Shown: positions 1 through 14,000 of the stretch, in pieces | How the letters are laid out: every line of letters starts with the position of its first letter | How positions within the stretch are numbered: position 1 is the stretch's first letter | Origin: Micromussa lordhowensis | Taxonomy: Eukaryota > Cnidaria > Anthozoa > Scleractinia > Lobophylliidae | Assembly: GCA_964020085.1 (NCBI GenBank) | Contig: OZ026602.1 | Coordinates: 32,402,575-32,466,574, forward strand | DNA: 64,000 bases | Direction: 5' to 3' | The notes under the pieces: generated by a model | Databases searched by the model: none | The model's input: only the letters and a program-made list of their open reading frames with translations | Told to the model about the DNA's origin: nothing | Made by a program: the position numbers and the translations under genes

Positions 1-657
1 AGGAGATGATGCCATTTGCGCTAGGGTGTTTTTGAAGCCCCTATTTTCGGCCTACTTTTTTGAGCATTTTCCCTTGTTCGCCCCTTAGCAAAATCTCAGA
101 AAATGGCCGATTTAGGTGTCGTTGCTAAATTTCTCATAGCTCGGCTATACGGACACTTATGGAGCCGCAGTTTGCAGCAAACTGTTCTCCTATGTTTGCA
201 CTTCAAGTGGATACTAATTAGGAGATGATGCCATTTGCGCCAGGGTGTGTTTGAAGCCCCTATAGTCGGCCTACTTTTTTGAGCATTTTCCCTTGGTGCC
301 CCCTTAGCAAAATCTCAGAAAATGGCCGATTTAGGTGTCCTTGCTAAATTTGTCATAGCTCGGCTATACGGACACTTATGGAGCCGCAGTTTGCAGCAAA
401 ATGTTCTCCTATGTTTGCACTTTAAGTGGCTACTAATTAAGAGATGATCCCATTTGCGCCAGGGTGTTTTCGAAGCCCCTATAGTCGGCGTACTTTTTTG
501 AGCATTTTCCCTTGGTCCCCCCTTAGCAAAATCTCAGACAATGGCCGATTTAGGTGTGCTTGCTCAATTTCTCATACCTCGGCTATACGGACACTTATGG
601 AGCCGCAGTTTGCAGCAAAATGTTCTCCTATGTTTGCACTTGGAGTGGATACTTATT

Positions 658-3600
658 AGGAGATGATGCCATTTGCGCCAGGGTGTTTTTGAAGCCCCTA
701 TAGTCGGCGTACTTTTTTGAGCATTTTCCCTTGGTCCCCCCTTAGCAAAATCTCAGACAATGGCCTATTTAGGTTTCCTTGCTAAATTTGTCATAGCTCG
801 GCTATACGGAAACTTATGGAGCCGCAGTTTGCAGGAAAATGTTTTCCTAGGTTTGCACTTCAAGTGGATGCTAATTAGGAGATGATGCCATTTGCGCCAG
901 GGTCTTTTTGAAGCCCCTATAGTCGGCCTACTTTTTTGAGCATTTTCCCTTGGTCACCCCTTAGCAAAATCTCAGAAAATGGCCGATATAGGTGTCCTTG
1001 CTAAATTTGTCATAGCTCGGCTATACGGACACTTATGGAGCCGCAGTTTGCAGCAAAATGTTCTCCTATGTTTGCAGTTGAAGTGGATACTAATTATGAG
1101 ATGATGCCATTTGCGCCAGGGTGTTTTTGAAGCCCCTATAGTCGGCCTACTTTTTTGAGGATTTTCTCGTGGTCCCCCCTTAGCAAAATCTCAGAACATG
1201 GCCGATTTAGGTGTCCTTGCTAAATTTGTCATAGCTCGGGTATTTGGACACTTATGGAGCCGCAGTTTGCAGCAAAAAGTTCTCCTATGTTTGCACTTCA
1301 AGTGGATACTAATTAGCAGATGATGCCATTTGCGCCAGGGTGTTTTTGAAGCCCCTATAGTCGCCAAACTTTTTTGAGCATTTTACCTTGGTCCCCCCTT
1401 AGCAAAATCTCAGAAAATGGCCGATTTAGGTGTCCTTGCTAAATTTGTTATAGCTCGGCTATACGGACATTTATGGAGCCGCAGTTTGCAGCAAAATGTC
1501 TCCTATGTTTGCACATCAACTGGATACTAATTAGGAGATAATGCCATTTGCGCCAGGGTGTTTTTGAAGCCCCTATAGTCGGCCTACTTTTTTTAGCATT
1601 TTCCCTTGGTCTTCCCTTAGCAAAATCTCAGAAAATGGCCGATTTAGGTTTCCTTGTTAAATTTGTCATAGCTCGGCTATAAGGAAACTTATGGAGCCGC
1701 AGTTTGCAGCAAAATGTTCTCCTATGTTTGCACTTCAAGTGGATACTAATTAGGAGATGATGCTATTTGCGCCAGGGTGTTTTTGAAGCCCCTATAATCG
1801 GCCCACTTTTTTGAGCATTTTCCCTTGGTCGCCCCTTAGCAAAATCTCAGAAAATGGCCGATTTAGGTGTCCTTGCTAAATTTGTCATAGCTCGGCTATA
1901 CAAACACTTATGGAGCCGCAGTTTGCAGCAAAATGTTCTCCTATATTTGCACTTCAAGTGGATACTAATTAGGAGATGATGCCATTTTCGCCAGGGTGTT
2001 TGTAATGCCCCTATAGTCGGCCTACTTTTTTGAGCATTTTCCCTTTGTCGCCCCTTAGCAAAATCTCAGAAAATGGCCGATTTATGTGTCCTTGCTAAAT
2101 TTGTCATAGCTCGGCTATACGGACACTTATGCAGCCGCAGTTTGCAGCAAAATGTTCTCCTATGTTTGCACTTCAAGTGGATACTAATTAGGAGATGATG
2201 CCATTTGCGCCAGGGTGTTTTTGAAGCCCCTATATTCGGCCTACTTTTTTGAGCATTTTTTGTTGGTCGCCCCTTAGCAAAATCTCAGAAAATGGCCGAT
2301 TTAGGTGTCCTTGCTAAATTTGTCATAGCTCGGCTATACGGACACTTATGGAGCCGCAGTTTGCAGCAAAATGTTCTCCTATGTTTGCACTTCAAGTGGA
2401 TACTAATTAGCAGATGATGCCATTTGCGCCAGGGTGTTTTTGAAGCCCCTATAGTCGGCGTACTTTTTTGAGCATTTTCCCTTGGTCCCCCCTTAGCAAA
2501 ATCTCAGACAATGGCCTATTTAGGTTTCCTTGCTAAATTTGTCATAGCTCGGCTATACGGAAACTTATGGAGCCGCAGTTTGCAGCAAAATGTTTTCCTA
2601 GGTTTGCACTTCAAGTGGATGCTAATTAGGAGATGATGCCATTTGCGCCAGGGTCTTTTTGAAGCCCCTATAGTCGGCCTACTTTTTTGAGCATTTTCCC
2701 TTGGTCACCCCTTAGCAAAATCTCAGAAAATGGCCGATATAGGTGTCCTTGCTAAATTTGTCATAGCTCGGCTATACGGACACTTATGGAGCCGCAGTTT
2801 GCAGCAAAATGTTCTCCTATGTTTGCAGTTGAAGTGGATACTAATTATGAGATGATGCCATTTGCGCCAGGGTGTTTTTGAAGCCCCTATAGTCGGCCTA
2901 CTTTTTTGAGGATTTTCTCGTGGTCCCCCCTTAGCAAAATCTCAGAAAATGGCCGATTTAGGTGTCCTTGCTAAATTTGTCATAGCTCGGGTATTTGGAC
3001 ACTTATGGAGCCGCAGTTTGCAGCAAAATGTTCTCCTATGTTTGCACTTCAAGTGGATACTAATTAGCAGATGATGCCATTTGCGCCAGGGTGTTTTTGA
3101 AGCCCCTATAGTCGCCAAACTTTTTTGAGCATTTTCCCTTGGTCCCCCCTTAGCAAAATCTCAGAAAATGGCCGATTTAGGTGTCCTTGCTAAATTTGTC
3201 ATAGCTCGGCTATACGGACACTTATGGAGCCGCAGTTTGCAGTAAAATGTTCTCCTATGTTTGCACTTGAAGTGGATATTAATTAGGAGATAATGCTATT
3301 TGCGCAAGGGTGTTTTTGAAGCCCCTATAGTCGGCCTACTTTTTTGAGCATTTTCCCTTGGTCCCCCCTTAGCAAAATCTCAGAAAATGGCCGATTTAGG
3401 TGTCCTTGCTAAATTTGTTATAGCTCGGCTATACGGACATTTATGGAGCCGCAGTTTGCAGCAAAATGTCTCCTATGTTTGCACATCAACTGGATACTAA
3501 TTAGGAGATAATGCCATTTGCGCCAGGGTGTTTTTGAAGCCCCTATAGTCGGCCTACTTTTTTTAGCATTTTCCCTTGGTCTTCCCTTAGCAAAATCTCA

Positions 3601-4420
3601 GAAAATGGCCGATTTAGGTTTCCTTGTTAAATTTGTCATAGCTCGGCTATAAGGAAACTTATGGAGCCGCAGTTTGCAGCAAAATGTTCTCCTATGTTTG
3701 CACTTCAAGTGGATACTAATTAGGAGATGATGCTATTTGCGCCAGGGTGTTTTTGAAGCCCCTATAATCGGCCCACTTTTTTGAGCATTTTCCCTTGGTC
3801 GCCCCTTAGCAAAATCTCAGAAAATGGCCGATTTAGGTGTCCTTGCTAAATTTGTCATAGCTCGGCTATACAAACACTTATGGAGCCGCAGTTTGCAGCA
3901 AAATGTTCTCCTATATTTGCACTTCAAGTGGATACTAATTAGGAGATGATGCCATTTTCGCCAGGGTGTTTGTAATGCCCCTATAGTCGGCCTACTTTTT
4001 TGAGCATTTTCCCTTTGTCGCCCCTTAGCAAAATCTCAGAAAATGGCCGATTTATGTGTCCTTGCTAAATTTGTCATAGCTCGGCTATACGGACACTTAT
4101 GCAGCCGCAGTTTGCAGCAAAATGTTCTCCTATGTTTGCACTTCAAGTGGATACTAATTAGGAGATGATGCCATTTGCGCCAGGGTGTTTTTGAAGCCCC
4201 TATATTCGGCCTACTTTTTTGAGCATTTTTTGTTGGTCGCCCCTTAGCAAAATCTCAGAAAATGGCCGATTTAGGTGTCCTTGCTAAATTTGTCATAGCT
4301 CGGCTATACGGACACTTATGGAGCCGCAGTTTGCAGCAAAATGTTCTCCTATGTTTGCACTTCAAGTGGATACTAATTAGCAGATGATGCCATTTGCGCC
4401 AGGGTGTTTTTGAAGCCCCT
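658..4420. repeat. Higher-order block: ~8-9-monomer unit present twice
   Basis: Diagnostic variants around 700-1320 recur 1751 bp downstream (8 monomers), for example the changes CAGACAATGGCCTATTTAGG and GTTTTCCTAGG. From about 1400 to 2440 the offset becomes 1970 bp (9 monomers). The second copy (about 2450-4420) therefore carries one extra monomer near 3190-3400. Apart from that monomer the copies look almost identical by eye. Confidence 0.85.
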
Positions 4421-5099
4421 ATAGTCGGCCAACGTTTTTGAGCATTTTCCCTTGGTCCCCCCTTAGCAAAATCTCAGAAAATGGCCGATTTAGGTGTCCT
4501 TGCTAAATTTGTCATAGCTCGGGTATTCGGACACTTATGGAGCCGCAGTTTGCAGCAAAATGTTCTCCTATGTTTGCACTTCAAGTGGATACTAATTAGG
4601 AGATGATGCCATTTGCGCCAGGGTGTTTTTGAAGCCCCTATAATCGGCCTTTTTTTTTGAGCATTTTCCCTTGGTCCCCCCTTAGCAAAATGTCAGAAAA
4701 TGGCCGATTTAGGTGTCCTTGCTAAATTTGTCATAGCTCGGCTATACGGACACTTATGGAGCCGCAGTTTGCAGCAAAATGTTCTCCTATGTTTGCACTT
4801 CAAGTGTATACTAATTAGGAGATGATGCCATTTGCGCCAGGGTGTTTTTGAAGCCCCTATAGTCGGCCTACTTTTTTGAGCGTTTTCCCTTTTTCGCCCC
4901 TTAGCAAAATCTCAGAAAATGGCCGATTTATGTGTCCTTGCTAAATTTGTCATAGCTTGGCTATTCGGACACTTATGGAGCCGCAGTTTGCAGCAAAATG
5001 TTCTCCTATGTTTGCACTTCAAGTGGATACTAATTAGGAGATGACGCCATTTGCGCTAGGGTGTTTTTAAAGCCCCTATAGTCGGCCTACTTTTTTGAG

Positions 5100-7960
5100 C
5101 ATTTTCCCTTGGTCCCCCCTTAGGAAAATCTCAGAAAATGGCCGATTTAGGTGTCCTTGCTAAATTTGTCATAACTCGGCTATACGGACACTTATGGAGC
5201 CGCAGTTTGCAGCAAAATGTTCTCCTATGTTTGCACTTCAAGTGGATACTAATAAGGAGATGATGCCATTTGCGCCAGGGTGTTTTTGAAGCCCCTATAG
5301 TCGGCCTACTTTTTTGAGCATTTTCCCTTGGTCCCCCCTTAGCAAAATCTCAGAAAATGGCCGATTTAGGTGTCGTTGCTAACTTTGTCATAACTCGGGT
5401 ATACGGACACTTATGGAGCCGCAGTTTGCAGCAAAATGTTCTCCTATGTTTGCACTTCAAGTGGATACTAATTAGGAGTTGATGCCATTTGCGCCAGGGT
5501 GTTTTTGAAGCCCCTATAGTTGGACTCCTTTTTTGAGCATTTTCCCTTGGTCCCCCCTTAGCAAAATCTCAGAAAATGGCCGATTTAGGTGTCCTTGCTA
5601 AATTTGTCAGAACTCTGCTATACGGACACTTATGGAGCCGCAGTTTGCAGCAAAATGTTCTCCTATGTTTGCACTTCAAGTGGATACTAATTAGGAGATG
5701 ATGCCATTTGCGCCAGGTTGTTTTTTAAGCCCCTATAGTCGGCCTACTTTTTTGAGCATTTTCCCTTGGTCCCCCCTTAGCAAAATCTCAGAAAATGGCC
5801 CATTTAGGTGTCCTTGCTAAATTTGTCATAGCTCGGCTCTACGGACACTTATGGAGTCGCAGTTTGCAGCAAAATGTTCTCCTATGTTTGCACTTGAAGT
5901 GGATACTAATTAGAAGATGATGCCATTTTGCGCCAGGGTGTTTTTGAAGTCCCTATAGTCGGCCTACTTTTTTGAGCATTTTCCCTTGGTCCCCCCTTAG
6001 CAAAATCTCAGAAAATGGCCGATTTAGGTGTCCTTGCTAAATTTGTCATAACTCGGCTATACGGACACTTATGGAGCCACAGTTTGCAGCAAAATGTTCT
6101 CCTATGTTTGCGCTTCAAGTGGATACTAATTAGGAGATGATGCCATTTGCGCCAGGGTGTTTTTGAAGCCCCTATAGTCGGCCTACTTTTTTGAGCATTT
6201 TCCCTTGGTCCCCCTTAGCAAAATCTCAGAAAATGGCTGATTTAGGTGTCCTTGCTAAATTTGTCATAGCTCGGCTATACGGACACTTATGGAGCCGCAG
6301 TTTGCAGCAAAATGTTCTCCTATGTTTGCACTTGAAGTGGATACTAATTAAGAGATGATGCCATTTGCGCCAGAGTGTGTTTGAAGCCCCTATAGTCGGC
6401 CTACTTTTTTGAGCATTTTCCCTTGGTCCCCCCTTAGCAAACTCTCAGAAAATGGCGAATTTAGGTGTCCTTGCTAAATTTGTCATAACTTGGCTATACG
6501 GACACTTATGGAGCTGCAATTTGCAGAAAAATGTTCTCCTATGTTTGCACTTCAAGTGGATACTAATTATGAGATGATGCCATTTGCGCCAGGATGTTTA
6601 AGAAGCCCCTATAGTCTGCCTACTTTTTGGAGCATTTTCCCTTGGTCCCCCCTTAGCAAAATCTCAGAAAATGGCCGATTTAGGTGTCCTTGCTAAATTT
6701 GTCATAACTCGGCTATACGGACACTTATGGAGCCGCAGTTTGGAGCAAAATGTTCTCCTATGTTTGCAATTCACGTGGACACTAATTAGGAGATGATGCT
6801 ATTTGCGCCAGAGTGTTTTTGAAGCCCCTATAGTCGGCCTACGTTTTTGAGCATTTTCCCTTGGTCCCCCCTTAGCAAAATGTCAGAAAATGGCCAATTT
6901 AGGTGTCCTTGCTAAATTTGTCATAACTCGGCTATACGGACACTTATGGAGCCGCAGTTTGCAGCAAAATGTTCTCCTATGTTTGCAATTCAAGTGGATA
7001 CTAATTAGGAGATGATGCCATTTGCGACAGAGTGTTTTTGAAGCCCCTATAGTCGGCCTACGTTTTTGAGCATTTTCCCTTGGTCCCCCCTTAGCAAACT
7101 CTCAGAAAATGGCCAATTTAGGTGTCCTTGCTAAATTTGTCATAACTCGGCAATACGGACACTTGTGGAGCCGCAGTTTGCAGCAAAATGTTTTCCTATG
7201 TTTGCACTTCAAGTGGATACTAATTAAGAGATGATGCCATTTGCGCCAGGGTTTTTTTGAAGCCCCTATAGTCGGCCTACTTTTTTGAGCATTTTCCCTT
7301 GGTCCCCCCTTAGGAAAATCTCAGAAAATGGCCGATTTAGGTGTCCTTGCTAAATTTGTCATAACTCGGCTATACGGACACTTATGGAGCCGCAGTTTGC
7401 AGCAAAATGTTCTCCTATGTTTGCACTTCAAGTGGATACTAATAAGGAGATGATGCCATTTGCGCCAAGGTGTTTTTGAAGCCCCTATAGTCGGCCTACT
7501 TTTTTGAGCATTTTCCCTTGGTCCCCCCTTAGCAAAATCTCAGAAAATGGCCGATTTAGGTGTCGTTGCTAACTTTGTCATAACTCGGGTATACGGACAC
7601 TTATGGAGCCGCAGTTTGCAGCAAAATGTTCTCCTATGTTTGCACTTCAAGTGGATACTAATTAGGAGTTGATGCCATTTGCGGCAGGGTGTTTTTGAAG
7701 CCCCTATAGTTGGACTCCTTTTTTGAGCATTTTCCCTTGGTCCCCCCTTAGCAAAATCTCAGAAAATGGCCGATTTAGGTGTCCTTGCTAAATTTGTCAG
7801 AACTCTGCTATACGGACACTTATGGAGCCGCAGTTTGCAGCAAAATGTTCTCCTATGTTTGCACTTCAAGTGGATACTAATTAGGAGATGATGCCATTTG
7901 CGCCAGGTTGTTTTTTAAGCCCCTATAGTAGGCCTACTTTTTTGAGCATTTTCCCTTGGT
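5100..7960. repeat. Higher-order block: 10-monomer (2190 bp) repeat
   Basis: Private variants such as TTAGGAAAATCTCAG (5120 and 7310), the AATAAGGAGATG boundary (5251 and 7441) and the TTGGACTCCTTTTTTGAGC variant (5519 and 7709) recur at exactly 2190 bp, which is ten monomers. Confidence 0.8.
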
Positions 7961-8039
7961 CCCCCTTTAGCAAAATCTCAGAAAATGGCCGATTTAGGTG
8001 TCCTTGCTAAATTTGTCATAACTCGGCTATACGGACACT

Positions 8040-11000
8040 TATAAAGCTGCAGTTTGCAGAAAAATGTTCTCCTATGTTTGCACTTCAAGTGGATACTAAT
8101 TAGGAGATGATGCCATTTGCGCCAGGGTGTTTTAGAAGCCCCTATAGTCTGCCTACTTTTTTGAGCATTTTCCCTTGGTCCCCCTTTAGCAAAATCTCAG
8201 AAAATGGCCCATTTAGGTGTCCTTGCTAAATTTGTCATAACTCGGCTATACGGACACTTATGGAGCCGCAGTTTGCAGCACAATTTTCTCCTATGTTTGC
8301 ACTTCAAGTGGATACTAATTAGGAGATGATGCCATTTGTGACAGAGTGTTTTTGAAGCCCCTATATTCGGCCTACGTTTTTGAGCATTTTCGCTTGGTCC
8401 CCCCTTAGCAAACTCTCAGAAAATGGCCAATTTAGGTGTCCTTGCTAAATTTGTCATAACTCGGCTATACGGACACTTATGGAGCCGCAGTTTGCAGCAC
8501 AATTTTCTCCTATGTTTGCACTTCAAGTGGATACTAATTAGGAGATGATGCCATTTGTGACAGAGTGTTTTTGAAGCCCCTATATTCGGCCTACGTTTTT
8601 GAGCATTTTCGCTTGGTCCCCCTTTAGCAAAATCTCAGAAAATGGCCGATTTAGGTGTCCTTGCTAAATTTGTCATAACTCGGCTATACGGACACTTATG
8701 GAGCCGCAGTTTGCAGCAAAATGTTCTCCTATGTTTGCACTTCAAGTGGATACTAATTACGAGATGATGCCATTTGCGCCGGGGTGTTTTTGAAGCCCCT
8801 ATAGTCGGCCTACTTTTTTGAGCATTTTCCCTTGGTCCCCCCTTAGCAAAATCTCAGAAAATGGCTGATTTAGGTGTCCTTGCTAAATTTGTCATAACTC
8901 GGCTCTACGGACACTTATGGAGCCGCAGTTTGCAGAAAAATGTTCTCCTATGTTTGCACTTCAAGTGGATACTAATTAAGAGATGATGCCATTTGCGCCA
9001 GGTTGTTTTTTAAGCCCCTATAGTCGGCCTACTTTTTTGAGCATTTTCCCTTGGTCCCCCTTTAGCAAAATCTCAGAAAATGGCCGATTTAGGTGTCCTT
9101 GCTAAATTTGTCATAACTCGGCTATACGGACACTTATGGAGCCACAGTTTGCAGCAAAATGTTCTCCTATGTTTGCACTTCAAGCGGATTCTAATTAGGT
9201 GATGATGCCATTTCCACCAGGGTTTTTTTGAAGCCCGTATAGTCGGCCTACTTTTTTGAGCATTTTCCCTTGGTCCCCCCTTAGCAAAATCTCAGAAAAT
9301 GGCTGATTTAGGTGTCCTTGCTAAATTTGTCATAACTCGGCTATACGGATACTTATGGAGCCGCAGTTTGCAGCAAAATGTTCTCCTGTGTTTGCACTTC
9401 AAGCGGATACTAATTAGGAGATGATGGCATTTGCGCCAGGTTGTTTTTTAAGCCCCTATAGTCGGCCTACTTTTTTGAGCATTTTCCCTTGGTCCCCCCT
9501 TAGCAAAATCTCAGAAAGTGGCCCATTTAGGTGTCCTTGCTAAATTTGTCATAGCTCGGCTCTACGGACACTTATGGAGTCGCAGTTTGCAGCAAAATGT
9601 TCTCCTATGTTTGCACTTGAAGTGGATACTAATTAGAAGATGATGCCATTTTGCGCCAGGGTGTTTTTGAAGTCCCTATAGTCGGCCTACTTTTTTGAGC
9701 ATTTTCCCTTGGTCCCCCCTTAGCAAAATCTCAGAAAATGGCCGATTTAGGTGTCCTTGCTAAATTTGTCATAGCTCGGCTATACGGACACTTATGGAGC
9801 CGCAGTTTGCAGCAAAATGTTTTGCTATGTTCGCACTTCAAGTGGATACTAATTAGGAGATGATGCCATTTGCGCCAGGGTGTTTTTGAAGCCCCTATAA
9901 TCGGCCTACTTTTTTGAGCATTTTCCCTTGGTCCCCCCTTAGCAAAATCTCAGAAAATGGCTGATTTAGGTGTCCTTGCTAAATTTGTCATAACTCGGCT
10001 ATACGGACACTTATGGAGCCGCAGTTTGCAGCAAAATGTTCTCCTATGTTTGCACTTCAAGTGGATACTAATTAGGAGATGATGCCATTTGCGCCAGGGT
10101 GTTTTTTAAGCCCCTATAGTCTGCCTACTTTTTTGAGCATTTTCCCTTGGTCCCCCCTTTAGCAAAATCTCAGAAAATGGCTGATTTAGGTGTCCTTGCT
10201 AAATTTGTCATAACTCGGCTATACGGACACTTATGGAGCCGCAGTTTGCAGCAAAATGTTCTCCTATGTTTGCACTTGAAGTGGATACTAATTAGAAGAT
10301 CATGCCATTTTGCGCCAGGGTGTTTTTGAAGCCCCTATAGTCGGCCTACTTTTTTGAGCATTTTCCCTTGGCCCCCCCTTAGCAAAATCGCAGAAAATGG
10401 CCGATTTAGGTGTCCTTGCTAAATTTGTCATAGCTCGGCTATACGGACACTTATGGAGCCGCAGTTTGCAGCAAAATGTTTTCCTATGTTCGCACTTCAA
10501 GTGGATACTAATTAGGAGATGATGCCATTTGCACCAGGGTTTTTTTGAAGCCCCTATAGTCGGCCTACTTTTTTGAGCATTTTCCCTTGGTCCCCCCTTA
10601 GCAAAATCTCAGAAAATGGCTGATTTAGGTGTCCTTGCTAAATTTGTCATAGCTCGGCTATACGGACACTTATGGAGCCGCAGTTTGCAGCAAAATGTTT
10701 TCCTATGTTCGCACTTCAAGTGGATACTAATTAGGAGATGATGCCATTTGCACCAGGGTTTTTTTGAAGCCCCTATAGTCGGCCTACTTTTTTGAGCATT
10801 TTCCCTTGGTCCCCCCTTAGCAAAATCTCAGAAAATGGCTGATTTAGGTGTCCTTGCTAAATTTGTCATAGCTCAGCTATACGGACACTTATGGAGCCGC
10901 AGTTTGCAGCAAAATGTTCTCCTATGTTTGCACTTCAAGTGGATAGCAATAAGGAGATGATGCCATTTGCGCCAGGGTGGTTTTGAAGCCCCTATAGTCG

Positions 11001-14000
11001 GCCTACTTTTTTGAGCATTTTCCCTTGGTCCCCCCTTAGCAAAATCTCAGAAAATGGCCGATTTAGGTGTCGTTGCTAACTTTGTCATAACTCGGGTATA
11101 CGGACACTTAAGGAGCCGCAGTTTGCAGCAAAATGTTCTCCTATGTTTGCACTTCAAGTGGATACTAATTAGGAGATGATGCCATTTGCGCCAGAGTGTG
11201 TTTGAAGCCCCTATAGTCGGCCTACTTTTTTGAGCATTTTCCCTTGGTCCCCCTTTAGCAAAATCTCAGAAAATGGCCGATTTAGGTGTCCTTGCTAAAT
11301 TTGTCAGAACTCGGCTATACGGACACTTAAGGAGCCGCAGTTTGCAGCAAAATGTTCTCCTATGTTTGCACTTCAAGTGGATACTAATTAGGAGATGATG
11401 CCATTTGCGCCAGAGTGTGTTTGAAGCCCCTATAGTCGGCCTACTTTTTTGAGCATTTTCCCTTGGTCCCCCCTTAGCAAACTCTCAGAAAATGGCCAAT
11501 TTAGGTGTCCTTGCTAAATTTGTCATAACTCGGCAATACGGACACTTGTGGAGCCGCAGTTTGCAGCAAAATGTTTTCCTATGTTTGCACTTCAAGTGGA
11601 TACTAATTAGGAGATGATGCCATTTGCGCCAGGGTGTTTTTGAAGCCCCTATAGTCGGCCTACTTTTTTGAGGATTTTCCCTTGGTCCCTCCTTAGCAAA
11701 ATCTCAGAAAATGGCCGATTTAGGTGTCCTTGCTAAATTTGTCATAACTCGGCTATACGGACACTTATGGAGCCGCAGTTTGCAGCAAAATGTTCTCCTA
11801 TGTTTGCACTTCAAGTGGATACTAATAAGGAGAAGATGCCATTTGCGCCAGGGTGTTTTTGAAGCCCCTATAGTCGGCCTACTTTTTAGAGCATTTTCCC
11901 TTGGTCTCCCCTTAGCAAAATCTCAGAAAATGGCCGATTTAGGTGTCGTTGCTAACTTTGTCATAACTCGGGTATACGGACACTTATGGAGCCGCAGTTT
12001 GCAGCAAAATGTTCTCCTATGTTTGCACTTCAAGTGGATACTAATTAGGAGTTGATGCCATTTTCGCCAGGGTGTTTTTGAAGCCCCTATAGTCTGCCTA
12101 CTTTTTTGAGGATTTTCCCTTGGTCCCCCCTTAGCAAAATCTCAGAAAATGGCCGATTTAGGTGTCCTTGCTAAATTTGTCATAACTCGGCTATACGGAC
12201 ACTTATGGAGCCGCAGTTTGCAGCAAAATGTTCTCCTATGTTTGCACTTCAAGTGGATACTAATTAGGAGATGATGCCATTTGCGCCAGGGTGTTTTAGA
12301 AGCCCCTATATTCTGCCTACTTTTTTGAGCATTTTCCCTTGGTCCCCCCTTAGCAAAATCTCAGAAAATGGCCGATTTAGGTGTCCTTGCTAAATTTGTC
12401 ATAACTCGGCTATACGGACACTTATGGAGCCGCAGTTTGCAGCAAAATGTTCTCCTATGTTTGCAATTTAAGTGGATACTAATTAGGAGATGATGCCATT
12501 TGCGCCAGGGTGTTTTTGAAGCCCCTATAGTCGGCCTACTTTTTTGAGCATTTTCCCTTGGTCCCCCCTTAGCAAAATCTCAGAAAATGGCCGATTTAGG
12601 TGTCCTTGCTAAATTTGTCATAACTCGGCTATACGGACACTTATGGAGCCGCAGTTTGCAGCAAAATGTTCTCCTATGTTTGCAATTCAAGTGGATACTA
12701 ATTAGGAGATGATGCCATTTGCGCCAGGGTGTTTTTGAAGCCCCTATAGTCGGCCTACTTTTTTGAGCATTTTCCCTTGGTCCCCCCTTAGCAAAATCTC
12801 AGAAAATGGCCGATTTAGGTGTCCTTGCTAAATTTGTCATAACTCGGCTATACGGACACTTATAAAGCTGCAGTTTGCAGAAAAATGTTCTCCTATGTTT
12901 GCACTTCAAGTGGATACTAATTAGGAGATGATGCCATTTGCGCCAGGGTGTTTTAGAAGCCCCTATAGTCTGCCTACTTTTTTGAGCATTTTCCCTTGGT
13001 CCCCCTTTAGCAAAATCTCAGAAAATGGCCCATTTAGGTGTCCTTGCTAAATTTGTCATAACTCGGCTATACGGACACTTATGGAGCCGCAGTTTGCAGC
13101 ACAATTTTCTCCTATGTTTGCACTTCAAGTGGATACTAATTAGGAGATGATGCCATTTGTGACAGAGTGTTTTTGAAGCCCCTATATTCGGCCTACGTTT
13201 TTGAGCATTTTCGCTTGGTCCCCCCTTAGCAAACTCTCAGAAAATGGCCAATTTAGGTGTCCTTGCTAAATTTGTCATAACTCGGCTATACGGACACTTA
13301 TGGAGCCGCAGTTTGCAGCACAATTTTCTCCTATGTTTGCACTTCAAGTGGATACTAATTAGGAGATGATGCCATTTGTGACAGAGTGTTTTTGAAGCCC
13401 CTATATTCGGCCTACGTTTTTGAGCATTTTCGCTTGGTCCCCCTTTAGCAAAATCTCAGAAAATGGCCGATTTAGGTGTCCTTGCTAAATTTGTCATAAC
13501 TCGGCTATACGGACACTTATGGAGCCGCAGTTTGCAGCAAAATGTTCTCCTATGTTTGCACTTCAAGTGGATACTAATTACGAGATGATGCCATTTGCGC
13601 CGGGGTGTTTTTGAAGCCCCTATAGTCGGCCTACTTTTTTGAGCATTTTCCCTTGGTCCCCCCTTAGCAAAATCTCAGAAAATGGCTGATTTAGGTGTCC
13701 TTGCTAAATTTGTCATAACTCGGCTCTACGGACACTTATGGAGCCGCAGTTTGCAGCAAAATGTTCTCCTATGTTTGCACTTGAAGTGGATACTAATTAG
13801 AAGATCATGCCATTTTGCGCCAGGGTGTTTTTGAAGCCCCTATAGTCGGCCTACTTTTTTGAGCATTTTCCCTTGGCCCCCCCTTAGCAAAATCGCAGAA
13901 AATGGCCGATTTAGGTGTCCTTGCTAAATTTGTCATAGCTCGGCTATACGGACACTTATGGAGCCGCAGTTTGCAGCAAAATGTTTTCCTATGTTCGCAC